A DNA stretch of 64,000 nucleotides from Enoplolaimus lenunculus (Eukaryota; Nematoda; Enoplea; Enoplida; Thoracostomopsidae), in NCBI GenBank assembly GCA_030248215.1, contig JASANG010001881.1, positions 372,001-436,000 of the forward strand, read 5' to 3'. Below are positions 36,213-47,300 of the stretch, one piece after another; the stretch's first letter is position 1, and every line of letters begins with the position of its first letter. Under the pieces are notes generated by a model. The model worked only from the letters and a program-made list of their open reading frames with translations, was not told the origin of the DNA and ran no database searches. A program made the translations under genes and the position numbers.

Positions 36213-37180
36213 GAAATGCAAATAGAGTTTGTCGTTAGACCAACGCGGTAGAAAATTTTAATAGCGATTAAACGCAAACAATACTTAAGATTCTAAAATT
36301 CAATCTTTTACATAACCATTACAGGCTCAATCAACAATAATTTTGGAAATATTTTAAAGACGGCCAAAGTTCTCTTTGAAATAATTTCTGAAAAAACCAA
36401 GAAAAAAACTGTTAATTTTTAAAAACCTGTATAAAAGTTCAAAAATACTTCTTGTTCGCAACGCTTGTTTGCAAATACATCCATCAAGATATACGGTTCG
36501 GAAATGCGATACACGCAACATTAACATTTTTCGGTCGCCATCCAATAACGCATAATAACCGTTATTGCTTGGGTTTTGGGTAACTTTTTACAAGGTGACG
36601 TTGTCAACACAAATATAAGGAAAATTATTTCATGCAATTTCAAACCAGGATGTATGGCGCCACCAAGTGGTGGAATAAAGTAAACACACATTGATAAAAA
36701 TTTAATATTTTAGTATTTAGGTTTCCCAATCCTGTAGTGGTTCAAATTTTGCTTTTCATTGGCAACTTTTCATTTTTGACAACGTTTATGAATATAAAAT
36801 TGGTAAATTAAATAATATTTAACTATTAAATTTCGCCGCTTCGTCTCCGGTTTCACTTCCGGCCTCAGCTCCTGCAAATTTTGTCAACCTCCGGTTTCGG
36901 TATTTTGATCTGTATACAAACAGTACCGTGTTTAATACAATGGTCGATTGGGTGTACCAAGAGTCGATGATGACACTTTTACAGTGTACAACTGGACATA
37001 TTCTGTGTAGAAAACAAGATACCCGGCACACGTGGTTTTTTTGCCTTACCCCCTTATTTAGATGGGGTACAACCGGCGCGAACCATGTCACTTTATGTAT
37101 GCGGTGTCAAACATGCTTCCGTTATTGTTTAATTTAGGGATATTCATGTGATAGCGACCCCCTCTAAACAAGGGGGGGTC

Positions 37181-37300
37181 AATTACACTCTGGGTAATGA
37201 ATTTATAAAGGGACAAATTGCAAACGGTGCCTTGGGGGATTTAACCTTTGAAACAGATTCATTCAACTTGACAGCCTGGAAAAGACCGTTTCTTGTTTAA
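37181..37300 (+). pseudogene. Pepsin-like flap exon fragment
   Basis: One frame reads YTLGNEFIKGQIANGALG and DLTFETDSFNLTAWKRPF before a stop. The pattern of a short strand, G-x-[IA]-x-G-x-L-G-D and a following strand resembles the flap and post-flap part of A1 aspartic proteases, as in exon 4 of the neighbouring gene at 22357. No partner exons were found, and the splice signals are poor, so I read it as a leftover of a second pepsin-like copy. This is a weak call. Confidence 0.35.
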
Positions 37301-37336
37301 TCCGACTTGTCCGTATAACCATATTTATATAATGTA

Positions 37337-37489
37337 CACTTCAAAAAATGGTGAGTCAAATTTATTCTCGCCGAAATATGCGCACGGGACTACACAAACT
37401 GCGATTCAGTGAGTCGAACGTTTCACTCTGGCGGAGTCGAATTTGACTCTTCGGAAGGAGTCAATTTGCCTCACCGTATTTTTGCAATG
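37337..37489. mobile_element. TA-flanked MITE, CACTGCAAAAAATGGCGAGTC family (short copy)
   Basis: Ends CACTTCAAAAAATGGTGAGTC and CTCACCGTATTTTTGCAATG with TA on each side. Lacks part of the interior palindrome. Confidence 0.75.
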
Positions 37490-38386
37490 TATATACGCTA
37501 AAATCTTTTGAAATTTTATAAAAAAATTACAATTTGTGAACACAAATCGCACTTAAATTTCATACTTAAAGTAAAGAATACGAAAAATAATATGTTTCAG
37601 CGTAAATCGCTTTTAGTCGGCGTATCATTTGTGGGCAAAATTTCATATTTGGTAGCGGTGAATAGTACAAACAACCAATTTAATGTCAAAGATGATTCAA
37701 AAATAAAACACCAACAAAACTGCTATAATTTACCCGTTGAGCAGATTTTCAAATTTTAATTTTTGCTAACAAAAGCACCGGTTTCTGTTCGCTTCCAACA
37801 CATTTAAAAGTAAGGATTAGGCTTAGACTCATGTTTTAGGTTTAGAAAAAGCACAGGTTTAATTAAACTTTGGCTTTCTATAACTAAGCCTAAGTCTCAA
37901 CCTGAGCTTCTGAGGCTGTAAACAGGAAAGGCTACAACCGCAAAAGCATCTATTTTGAGCTACATTTCAGCTAAAATACTATGTAGGATTTGTCGTTAGG
38001 GCAGTGCCTGAGAGCCACATTGTCATTGGCCAACGAGAAATTCTAAGGCGCCACTTATCTGCAACCTCTGATCCATCCAGTCTGTACAATATTTCTTCTT
38101 TACAAATCTTATTTAATGTATTTATGTTGCCCTAAACGTAAGGTAATATATTTTATATCTTTCCGTTGCCATTTTATATGCAACCTATTGCATCCGAGAT
38201 GCCGTAGGGTAGGCTAACAGTGTTTGTTAAATGCGCCGATTGGCTGGCCGGATTGCTCGAGGCCGAAGGCTGAAAGCTTCATACAGCCAGGTGGACTTTG
38301 ACAAAAAATGTTTTCATGCCTTAGTGACGTTGTTAAAAATTAAAAAGGTAAATGCCGAGCGCAAGGACGATACAACAATTATTACT

Positions 38387-38654
38387 TTAACCCTTTCTCA
38401 CGTGAATATTTTCAATTTCATATTAGATGTAACTTCAAGGTATAATTCGAGCGCCAGCCTCACGGATATATGGCGTTTACGATGACCACTAAGTAATAGG
38501 AGTTTGACGCTCGAGCCCGAGTAGGCTCTCACGTCTTGTGGAGATTTTGCACTGCGCATATGTTATAAATGTTAAGCACTGCTCACAGTTTGTGCATCAC
38601 TCGTGCATTACTGTATTAAGTTGATCAGAGTATACTCTATGAGTGAAAGGACTA
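38387..38654 (-). mobile_element. TTAA-type element carrying a tRNA-Gly-like segment (reverse)
   Basis: Begins TTAACCCTTTCTCACGTGAA and ends ACTCTATGAGTGAAAGGACTAA. The core GACGCTCGAGCCCGAG and the tRNA-like part are recognisable but the B box is damaged, so this copy is older than those at 24666 and 46043. Confidence 0.75.
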
Positions 38655-38924
38655 ATACTTCATGTGCAATACTTCTATTTGTTGGTCATTCTTTTGCTTG
38701 AATATTGATCATATCTCAATTGTCGGCCCTACGACTTATGTAACACTGATATGTTGGCATGGGCCCTAGGGCTGATAAGTGAAAACGATCTTAGGAAGAA
38801 TGAAATTTTGGTATCTATATATTAACGCTGGTACGCCCCACGTACGTGTTTTGGGCACTGTTCCAGCACACCTAAACATTGTTTTAACAATATATAACAT
38901 ATCGTTATAGGATATACCTACTAT

Positions 38925-39211
38925 AGTGAACCGAAGTTGTATTTCAAAAGCTTGAGCGACAACACAAGAATATACTTACGAATGTGCTTTCAAAACTTAC
39001 GTTTGCTTTATGGTTTCGAACTTAACATGATTTGAACCTGGAATCATTTATGCACTACAATTAGGGATAATTAACATTTATGGACACTAATTAGGGTTTA
39101 GGGACTCTATTTGCTTACGGACTCTTATTTGGGATACGGACTCCTATTGATTGAGACCCAAAATAAAAACTCCCTCTTTCATTACCCCATCTTATTCGGG
39201 TCACTGCAGTA
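38925..39211. mobile_element. TGACCCGAATAAG-family copy, right part
   Basis: Ends CCCCATCTTATTCGGGTCACTGCAGTA. Shares GCTTGAGCGACAACACAAGA and GGATACGGACTCCTATTGATT with the full copy at 27879. Left end missing. Confidence 0.7.
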
Positions 39212-40299
39212 TCTATCCAGGTGCACGCCGCGGGGTTTCGACCATAGGTGTAGCCAATATATTGAAAAGGGTATGGTCACATTCTTTAAAAGTTTCTTAA
39301 ATGCAGTTTCTTATGTTGCAAACTAATACCGCGTCTAAAAATGCCCGAATAAGAATACCAAAGGAACGGTCTGACACCATGAACCTACCCTTATTTCCCC
39401 GACTACGCCCCTGCTATCGAGGAAAAATCGCAAATATGAACATCTTCACCCCCTGCGGCCGATAATTAATCGATATCAATAAAAATTCTAAACAAAAATT
39501 GAATTTGCCCTCTTAATAAATTTCCCTGCCGGACCCAGCTAACAATTCTTTATTGCGGACTTCTCGGTAGAAGGTACGATTCTGAAAATCTTTAGCGGAT
39601 TTTATGATCTAAAAATTGAATAAAACCTACGACACACAGGCTGTTTAACTACGAAATTGACAACGCTTTCGATATGCCACTGGAACGCTTTACAAAGTAC
39701 AACTGGTGTAAAGTTGTTCTTACTGTCGCTTCAGATTTTACCCCCCCCCCCCAACAAGTCCCAAGTATTATGTTACAGTGAAATGTTTTTTGACATGATA
39801 TACGCAATACAGCATCGTTGTTGTGAGACGTTAGCCGAAACTACATTTCCCAACGATAAAGCACCTGTCGTGTTATACCTTCGTCAAAAGAGCTTATTCC
39901 TAAACCTAAGCCTAAAACCAAAATCTAATATTCTCAAACGCGCAGAGCAACTGTTTACCAGTTCGAGGTAGGGTTTCAAACTGATGAACTCTTGGAATTG
40001 TGGATTTCAACTTTGTTACATAAGTAGGATTAATCAAATGCAAAAGAGCTGCTGAATTTTGAGCCTCAGTATTCACTGGTTCGAAAGTTACAAGACTTAT
40101 CATCAACGAGGGATAAATGCTACACGCATTTGAGAATTGGATCCTTATCTTGAACGTAGACAACAGGTTATGCCTACGCTTTATTAAAGCACAGCGACGA
40201 ATTCAGAAATTTTGGACGGGTTTAAGCTTTAAATACTAACGGTATTACGGCAGTTTTTTTCGTTAGCATAAGTATATATACTTTAGCATAGGTTTGGGC

Positions 40300-40422
40300 C
40301 AGGCCCGTAGCCAGCTCACCTTGCTAGGAGAGCATTCAATGACTTGCAAGCAAGGTGGAAAATTTTCTAGGGGGGCCAAAATTTTCCAGGAGACCCCTTG
40401 CCCTTCCTTGGCTACGGGCCCG
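40300..40422. mobile_element. CAGGCCCGTAGCCA-type MITE
   Basis: Inverted ends CAGGCCCGTAGCCAGCTCACC and CCTTGGCTACGGGCCCG. Short, G-rich interior GGGGGGCCAAAATTTTCC. Same family as the nested copy at 50334. Confidence 0.75.
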
Positions 40423-40605
40423 GTTTGACTGAAGTAAAGTCCATCGTGTTTCTGAATACTGAAAAAATATTTTGTACTCCTATAGGCTGTCAGCTATTAC
40501 TTGGAGTATGTACCAGGTTTAAAATAGTTTGTTTCTATTTATCATATTTTAGTTTTCATTATGCGAATTCCTTTGTTATCTTTCCTTAAAATGGTTCAAA
40601 AATTC

Positions 40606-40763
40606 GGCTCATGTAAACATCAGGGGCGGAGAGTTTTTCTGTGAGACTGGAATAGAGTAAGCTTTAGCTTTAGACTAGTTTTTTTTGCTTGGCTTAGGCT
40701 TACGCTTAGGAATATGCTTATATTACTGTTCTGCTCCTTCTGCCACTGTTCTTTACATTGGCC
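40606..40763. mobile_element. hAT-type MITE, GGCCCATGTAAAGA family
   Basis: Ends GGCTCATGTAAACATCAGGG and GTTCTTTACATTGGCC. Perfect 8-bp duplication AAAAATTC on both sides. Confidence 0.87.
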
Positions 40764-40812
40764 AAAAATTCAACAAACAATCGCTAAATTTTTTGGAATA
40801 TTTCAAACGTTA

Positions 40813-40938
40813 AGGGTGGCGTTATACTTGTCGTACATCGCCGTCCGGCACCGTGCAGTATTATACATGCGTAAATCACGTACGATACCGCACGGTGACG
40901 GACAGCGCCGGACGTCAACAAAAGTATAGCGGAACTCT
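40813..40938. mobile_element. TTAGGGTTGCGTTATACTT-family MITE
   Basis: Ends TTAAGGGTGGCGTTATACTT and AAAGTATAGCGGAACTCTAA, interior of CGTCCGG/CCGGACG words. Confidence 0.75.
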
Positions 40939-41273
40939 AATTTGTAAAATTTTTATTTCTCAAATTATATTGATATTCAATATTAAACTCTTAATTTCAA
41001 ACATTTTATATTAACGACATTTAGCAAAAAAGATGGTTAAACTGATTTTATGCAAACCATTTCAATCCGCGTAGACTGTGATTTGTAAACTTTACTTCCA
41101 AGTCTGAACTAAAGATTTAAGTTACCATAAAAATTCGTTTATTTCTAAAAATCACAAATCATATCTTTGTGTGGGGCCAATGTCAAAAATAGAAGCCTGC
41201 ATACTGGAAGATAGAACGGCTGGGTACTTGGTATCGGCAAAATTTAGGCTTAGGATTAGCCTAATCTTTAGGC

Positions 41274-41487
41274 GGTCCATGTAAAGATCGGGGGCTGACA
41301 GTTTTTCTGTGGGGCTGCAACAGAGTAAGCTTAAGCTTTAGACTAATTTCTTTGCTTGGCTTAGGCTTAGGCTTAGGCTTAGGCTTAGGCTTAGCCATAA
41401 ACTCATTCTTACACTCAGGCTTAGGCATAGGACTAGGTTTAGGAATATGCTTATGTTACTGTTTCGGCCCTGTTCTTTACATTGGCC
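41274..41487. mobile_element. hAT-type MITE, GGCCCATGTAAAGA family, with six TTAGGC units
   Basis: Ends GGTCCATGTAAAGATCGGGG and CCCTGTTCTTTACATTGGCC; flanks TCTTTAGG and TCTTTAGT. The interior holds six head-to-tail GGCTTA units (41356-41393), the longest such run among the MITEs here. Confidence 0.85.
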
Positions 41488-41576
41488 TCTTTAGTATTAG
41501 GCTTAAGCTAAAGCCTAGATTCAGGGTCATGCTTTAGTATGCATGCTTCTATGGTTAACATGGGTATAACTTTAAC

Positions 41577-41735
41577 GGCCCATGTAAAGATCAGGGGCGG
41601 AACGTTTTTCTGTGGGACTGCAATAGCCTAAGCTTAAACTTTAGACTACATTTTTGTTTGGCTTAGGTTTAGGCTTAGGCCTAGGCTTAGGAATATGCTT
41701 ATAATACTGTTCCGTCCCTGTTCTTTACATTGGGC
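41577..41735. mobile_element. hAT-type MITE, GGCCCATGTAAAGA family
   Basis: Ends GGCCCATGTAAAGATCAGGG and CCCTGTTCTTTACATTGGGC. Perfect 8-bp duplication ACTTTAAC at 41569-41576 and 41736-41743. One of the best-preserved copies; useful as a reference for the family. Confidence 0.92.
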
Positions 41736-42376
41736 ACTTTAACGGTTGCATGGAAAATACTCATGATACGCTATGCATGATATAAATCACAAAATCATAT
41801 ACTACAAACGAATACATGAAATACAGATCAAAAAACACGTATAACTTTATCCACAACCCCCCACATTTAATAAAATTAATTCTTAAGCTTAATAGTTTCG
41901 GACTTAGGCTTAGGCGTTGGTTTATATATGGAAGACAACGGCCAGAAGCTTAGCCAGAACTTTCAAATGGAATGGAACTTGAAAGCAAGGGTTCTCAGTA
42001 AAGTTGCGTTTTGAACAATTCGCGTGCGAAGCGAACGCAAAACTTGATATAATTTGAGTCTGACGTATCCCAATACACAAAGTTTTGTGTTGGTCCGAAA
42101 CGGTGATTCGATTGCAAGTTTGCCCCCCCCCAGCTCTACTTTGAACCGCGTTTACAAACAACCTCGCGAACGAAGCGAACGAGAAGCGACACGTAATTTT
42201 GGTATTAAATTTCGTTGCAACAGTCGCAAAACGTTTCTTTGTTCATGGATTAGGGGTACATATTCCCCTGGCCTCCGGGCCAATTTCCTGAAAACGACAG
42301 GGATACTATACGAGTATGAGGGTTTATGATACTGTTAATCTGGTACTTATTTGAAAGGTTGTTTTCAAAAATTGTA

Positions 42377-42627
42377 CACTGTAAATTCCAATGAGTTGAT
42401 TAATCAATTCAGCTGGCGAGTTATTTATATCTGAATTAATATCAGTATGCATTAATTCACTCTCATCTGAGTTGATTCTCAGTCGGAGTTGAACTGAGTC
42501 TGGGTGAATTGATTAATTAGCTCAAAATGATTTGAATCGGCTCAAAATTCTGAGTTCTGATAGTCCTAACTCAGACTGAGTGATTCAACTGATTCTGAGT
42601 TAAAATCAACTCACTGAAATTTACAGC
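42377..42627. mobile_element. TA-flanked MITE, CACTGTAAATTCCAATGAGTTGA family
   Basis: Ends CACTGTAAATTCCAATGAG and CACTGAAATTTACAGCG, TA on both sides, interior rich in GAGTTGA and TCAACTC. Uninterrupted copy of the outer element at 27853. Confidence 0.82.
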
Positions 42628-43028
42628 GTAGTGATTTGTCTAAGATATATTCCATTTGACAATGATTTTTAAAAAAGTTGAACATTTTTATGCCAGCAAA
42701 ACAAACTTTCGGTTTACGATGAATGACTGCCATTGATGGTTAAATTCAAACTTTTCAATTTTTCTTCATTGTTTACCAATTCTCCATTGAATCGTGCCAT
42801 GCTTCTGAAATAAAAGACTTGGTGTTAGAGAGAAGACGGAACGGGGGGGCGTACGCCTTCCGTCCAAATTTTTTGGTGATAAAATGTTAAGGTCCCTCCC
42901 TGCCTATCTTGCAATTTTTCCCATTCAAAAAAATTGGCACATATATATCATACTGTCAACATTGCGTTTCATTAATTTAGCCAGTCCGTTTTTTTCAAGG
43001 GAGTAATTTTTAGATCCGAAGCTGGTGA

Positions 43029-43463
43029 TATTGACTCACATCTGAGCATGGAATTTTTCCAAATGAAATGTATTACGGATATTCGCGTGCGATTGACTCA
43101 CATCCGAGCATGGAATTTTTCCAAATGAAATGTATTACGGATATTCGCGTGCGATTGACTCACATCCGAGCATGGAATTTTTCCAAATGAAATGTATTAC
43201 GGATATTCGCGTGCGATTGACTCACATCCGAGCATGGAATTTTTCCAAATGAAATGTATTACGGATATTCGCGTGCGATTGACTCACATCCGAGCATGGA
43301 ATTTTTCCAAATGAAATGTATTACGGATATTCGCGTGCGATTGACTCACATCCGAGCATGGAATTTTTCCAAATGAAATGTATTACGGATATTCGCGTGC
43401 GATTGACTCACATCCGAGCATGGAATTTTTCCAAATGAAATGTATTACGGATATTCGCGTGCG
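43029..43463. repeat. 62-bp tandem array, seven units
   Basis: Unit contains TTGACTCACATCCGAGCATG, TTTTTCCAAATGAAATG and GGATATTCGCGTGC. Unit one has small differences; units two to seven read as identical. Near-zero divergence means recent expansion or ongoing homogenisation. The left flank (42845-43030) is a dispersed repeat also found at 18230-18470. Confidence 0.92.
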
Positions 43464-43587
43464 TAGCAGTGAGCAAAAACACAAACCGTATTTTAATTTA
43501 AAAAGTCAATTTTAAGGTTAATACTAAAATTTTGGTAATTTCAAATTTCAACAGAAACCCCCTTTCGGTGTTGGGGCGTAACCCCTT

Positions 43588-43780
43588 CACTGTAAATTCC
43601 AATGAGTTGAATAGTTAACTTAGCTAGCGAGTTAGTTATTTCTGAGTTAATAACAATAATCATTAACCTAATGTGATTTGATTTGAGTTGATTTTCAGAT
43701 TCTAAGTTCTGATAGTCCTTACTCAGACTGAGTGATTCAACTCATTCTGCGTTAAAATCAACTCACTGGAATTTACAGTG
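43588..43780. mobile_element. MITE, CACTGTAAATTCCAATGAGTTGA family
   Basis: Ends CACTGTAAATTCCAATGAG and CTCACTGGAATTTACAGTG with the usual GAGTTGA interior, shortened in the middle. Confidence 0.8.
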
Positions 43781-43948
43781 TTGGAGCTAGTATACGCCGG
43801 CTCTAAGCTCGACACTAAACATCAAAATCATTATGTAGCGTGTGCCAGGGAGTACACTAGGCTGCTATACCACCGTTGTCAAATTCTACCAATCTGTCTT
43901 CGTAATTGTCAACATACTATAATTTACAATACGTAAATTCCATAACTT

Positions 43949-44331
43949 CACTGTAAATCCCAGTGAGTTGATTTTAACGCAGAATGAGTTGAATCACTTA
44001 ATCTGATTTAGGACTTTCAAAACTCAGAATTTTGAGTAAAAAACTCGCTCTGAGTTAATTATTCAAGTTACAAGGAATCAACTGAACTCAGAGTGGAAAT
44101 CAACTCAACCCAGAGTTGGTTAATTTTTACTGTTATTAAACTCAGAAATAACTAACTCTAGTTGATCAATCAACTAATTGGAATTTCCACACAAACTGAG
44201 TCAAATTTGACTCCGCCAGAGTCCATAGTGAATCGAATTTGGCTCTGGTGGAGTCGAATTTGACTCAGTTGGTGTAGTCAGGAAAAGCCCATTTCCGAGA
44301 GAATCAATTTGGCTCCCCATTTTTTGCAGTG
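43949..44331. mobile_element. Joined halves of two CACTG-ended MITE families
   Basis: 43949-44187 begins CACTGTAAATCCCAGTGAG and is a GAGTTGA-family element lacking its last bases. From 44188 the text is the GAGTCAAATTTGACTC family, lacking its first part and ending CCCCATTTTTTGCAGTG. The junction is at GGAATTTC/CACACAAACTGAG. The right end stops 10 bp inside the intron that follows the mucin-like exon of the SEA gene. Confidence 0.72.
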
Positions 44332-44341
44332 TACCCTTTAC

Positions 44342-47300
44342 CTGAAGTATTCGTAGATGACGTAGAAGTAATTTCTGTCAAAGTTGTATACGAAGTAACA
44401 GTTGATTCCGTGCTACCAGACGAACCATATGAAACAGTTGTTGATTCTGTTGAGTTCGTTGACGTTACCGTTGTAAGACTTGGTGTTGTTGCTGTTGTTG
44501 TTGTTGTTGTTATTTCTGAAACAAAACAAATTTTGTTAGTTTAAGATTAAAAAAATAAACAGAAAATACATTCGCGGTTGTTTATTGAACCAAGTGTAGC
44601 TTAGCTGTAAAGCAATTAAATGAATATATTTTATCGAAACACCGAAAACCAAATTTTCGATTGTGTTTCGTTTGCTGTGTCCAAATATCTTAAAGTAAAT
44701 ATTTTGTGAAACGCCGTACATTTCAAATGAGTTAATTAATCAAATCAGACGGAAAATTAGTTATTTCTGAGTTTAATCGTAGTAAACGTAAACTCACGCT
44801 GAGTTGAGTAGATTCGCACTTTGAGTTGAGATGATTACGGTGGAGTTGACTATTATTAAATACGAATGAGTTCAATCAACACTGGTGAATTGATTAATTA
44901 GCTCAAAAGGATTTGAATCAACTCAAAATTCTGACTTCTGATACTCCTAACTCACACTGAGTGATTCAAGTCATTCTGAGTTAAAATTAACTCACTGAAA
45001 TTTAAAGTGTACACAATTTAAGCACACAGGTCTCAGTAAAGCCTTGTCAATCATAGCCGTTTGGCAAATCAATGCTTCATAGAAAAATGGAATCCCTTCC
45101 ATCAGAGAACATCAGGGGTGAAATTAATTCGGTTTGGCGCTGGTTAACGTTTACCTGAAACTTGGGCATTCCAGCCGGAATGTTGGTCTAATGCGTCTTT
45201 AATTTTATTTGAATCGATTGCCGGAGGATTTGATCCAGTTGCGTCCATTATTAATTTAAATAACACAACCAATCCTGTGGCTGATGTTGTTGGAACTGTT
45301 GACGGTGTTTCAGTTGACTCAGATGTTGCACTAATAATCGCATCATCATCGACTGCTATTTTCGAACCTGTGGTAGTAGAACTTGACCTAAAATTTAATC
45401 AAAAAAACAACCCATAAAGTATGTGTCGTAGGCCAATCCATTGAACAAGCGAAACATGAATAAATCGGCGAGTTTTTGTCTAATCCCCGTCCTATCAGTA
45501 AAGGATGGTCGTCTAACTGCAACGCGCGCTGGGTACATTCTTTTCAATATATTCGGGCGGATTCTACGTCTGCTAAGTAGTAAAGTATGCGTATCAATTA
45601 GGAAACAATACAAATTTCGGCCCATGTATAGAACAGGGCTGGATCGCTTTTCGGAGGGGCTACAATAGAGTTAGTTTAAGCTTTAGACTAATTTTTTGCT
45701 TAGGCTTAGGTTTAGGCTTAGGAATAGGCTCATCCAAACGTAAGCCTAGGAATATGCTTACAGTTCCGGCCCTGTTCTATACATGGGTCCAAACTTCAAA
45801 CGAAATATTAATTTTTAAGGGTGAAAATTGTTTAACATTTGCCAGGTTGCAGAATAATTCTAACTGCAATTCGGCGACGTATTTTAATATTTAATTTGTC
45901 ATTGATTTTCCAGTATATTTACTGTATTCCTTCCTTGTTTTTTGACGGCAATCTGCATTAAAATAATTAAACAAAACAATCCATGTTAATTTTAGGGGTT
46001 GCCCGTTAAGACTAAACCATATCATAAGCCTAATTGTAAACCTTAACCCTCTCACTCATAGAGTATACTATGAGCAACTGATACAAATATATGAGCAATA
46101 CAGAAACTGTGAGCAGTTTTTAACAATTCTAACATATATGCACAGTGCAAAATCTCCACAAGACGTGAGAACATTGTCGAGCTTGAGGGTTATGATCCAA
46201 TAGCTCAGCGGTGATCGTAAACGCCTCACCCCCGTAAGACAATGGATCGAATCATACGTTGAAACTACATCTCATATGAAATTGAAAATATTCATGTGAG
46301 AAAGGGTTAACCTTTCATTCTCGCCCGCCAGTTACCCTGACTCTCAATGCGCAAGCCCCTGCAACAAACATTGACTTGTACTTACAAAGGTTCGAATCCT
46401 GTTATTTCGACAGTTGAGCTAAAGTCTTTGATTTGATTTGAAAGTTCTTCAGTGATCTTAAAAATAAGAAAAAAAAACGTTATCAAATTAGCGAAAAATT
46501 CAAACTGAACGCTGATTTACAAATAACCAGTGCTTTGGTTGGAAAAGTATTAACCAAACTAAATTTTTACCTGTAAATAATTACTTTTTCTACTGTTGTT
46601 TATTGTTATTGTTTCATTTTCAGAACTTTTACGATGCAACTTGTGTATCACAGGGATTAGTATTCAGGGCCGGAGCAGCCATTCCCAGACGTCCAACTGG
46701 AGGACTTTCATCCCTAAAACACCCCTTCCCTAATTGGTTGAAACAAAAACCGCCGAAGTTTTAAAATGCGTCTGGATTCTTGCTGCATTGTTGATATTCT
46801 TTTCTCAGATCCGCGTTGCACCGATTGACAATTTGTAATTAGGTTGAATATCAACACCGTAAGTATGCTTAAAGTTTAATCCAAAAATATTTTCAATTTG
46901 AGAAGCCATCGTTTTTGAGTTCAAACGTAAATTACGACTTATCAACAACTGGTGATAGATGCTACACATATTTGAAAATACGGGTTACGGTAACAAATGT
47001 GTTTTCATATCGAGGTAAATAAATATGGCTCGAATGTAACAACAACGCAAATCCTAACACAATTTGACGCATTCTGCAGTATTTGGAACACCAAACCATC
47101 GACTTATTACCCTGCCTCCAATAAAAACGACAAAAGAACAAATTTCAACACTGGTCAATTTGAATAGTTTTAGAGCGTAATAATGCGCCGATCACAATAT
47201 AAAATTGACCCTTCACACACAATGTGTTAATTCTACTGTAGCAGCTTTTTTCTGTTAACCCTACCCTAACGCTTGTTAACTGCTCTGTGACTAGCGTTCG

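Larger units (their letters stand above)
32614..44341. other. Repeat-dominated region, no gene recognised
   Basis: Nearly 12 kb on either an intron of the SEA gene (minus) or intergenic space. Contains MITEs, two tandem arrays and a GC-rich GGACCGGTCC palindrome patch (33400-33600). The only protein-like signal I trust a little is the pepsin-like fragment at 37181-37300. Further exons of the SEA gene may hide here. Confidence 0.5.

Noticed and set aside
39912-40163. Minus frame of 83 codons
   Set aside because: Parts of it match repeats at 12285, 29540 and 46930, so it is a dispersed repeat rather than a gene.
41356-41393. Interstitial telomere or chromosome fusion site
   Set aside because: The TTAGGC run lies between inverted ends and an 8-bp duplication; the same core is in many other copies, so it is part of a MITE.
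43029-43463. CRISPR array
   Set aside because: Units are directly joined 62-bp repeats with no unique spacers, in a spliced animal genome.
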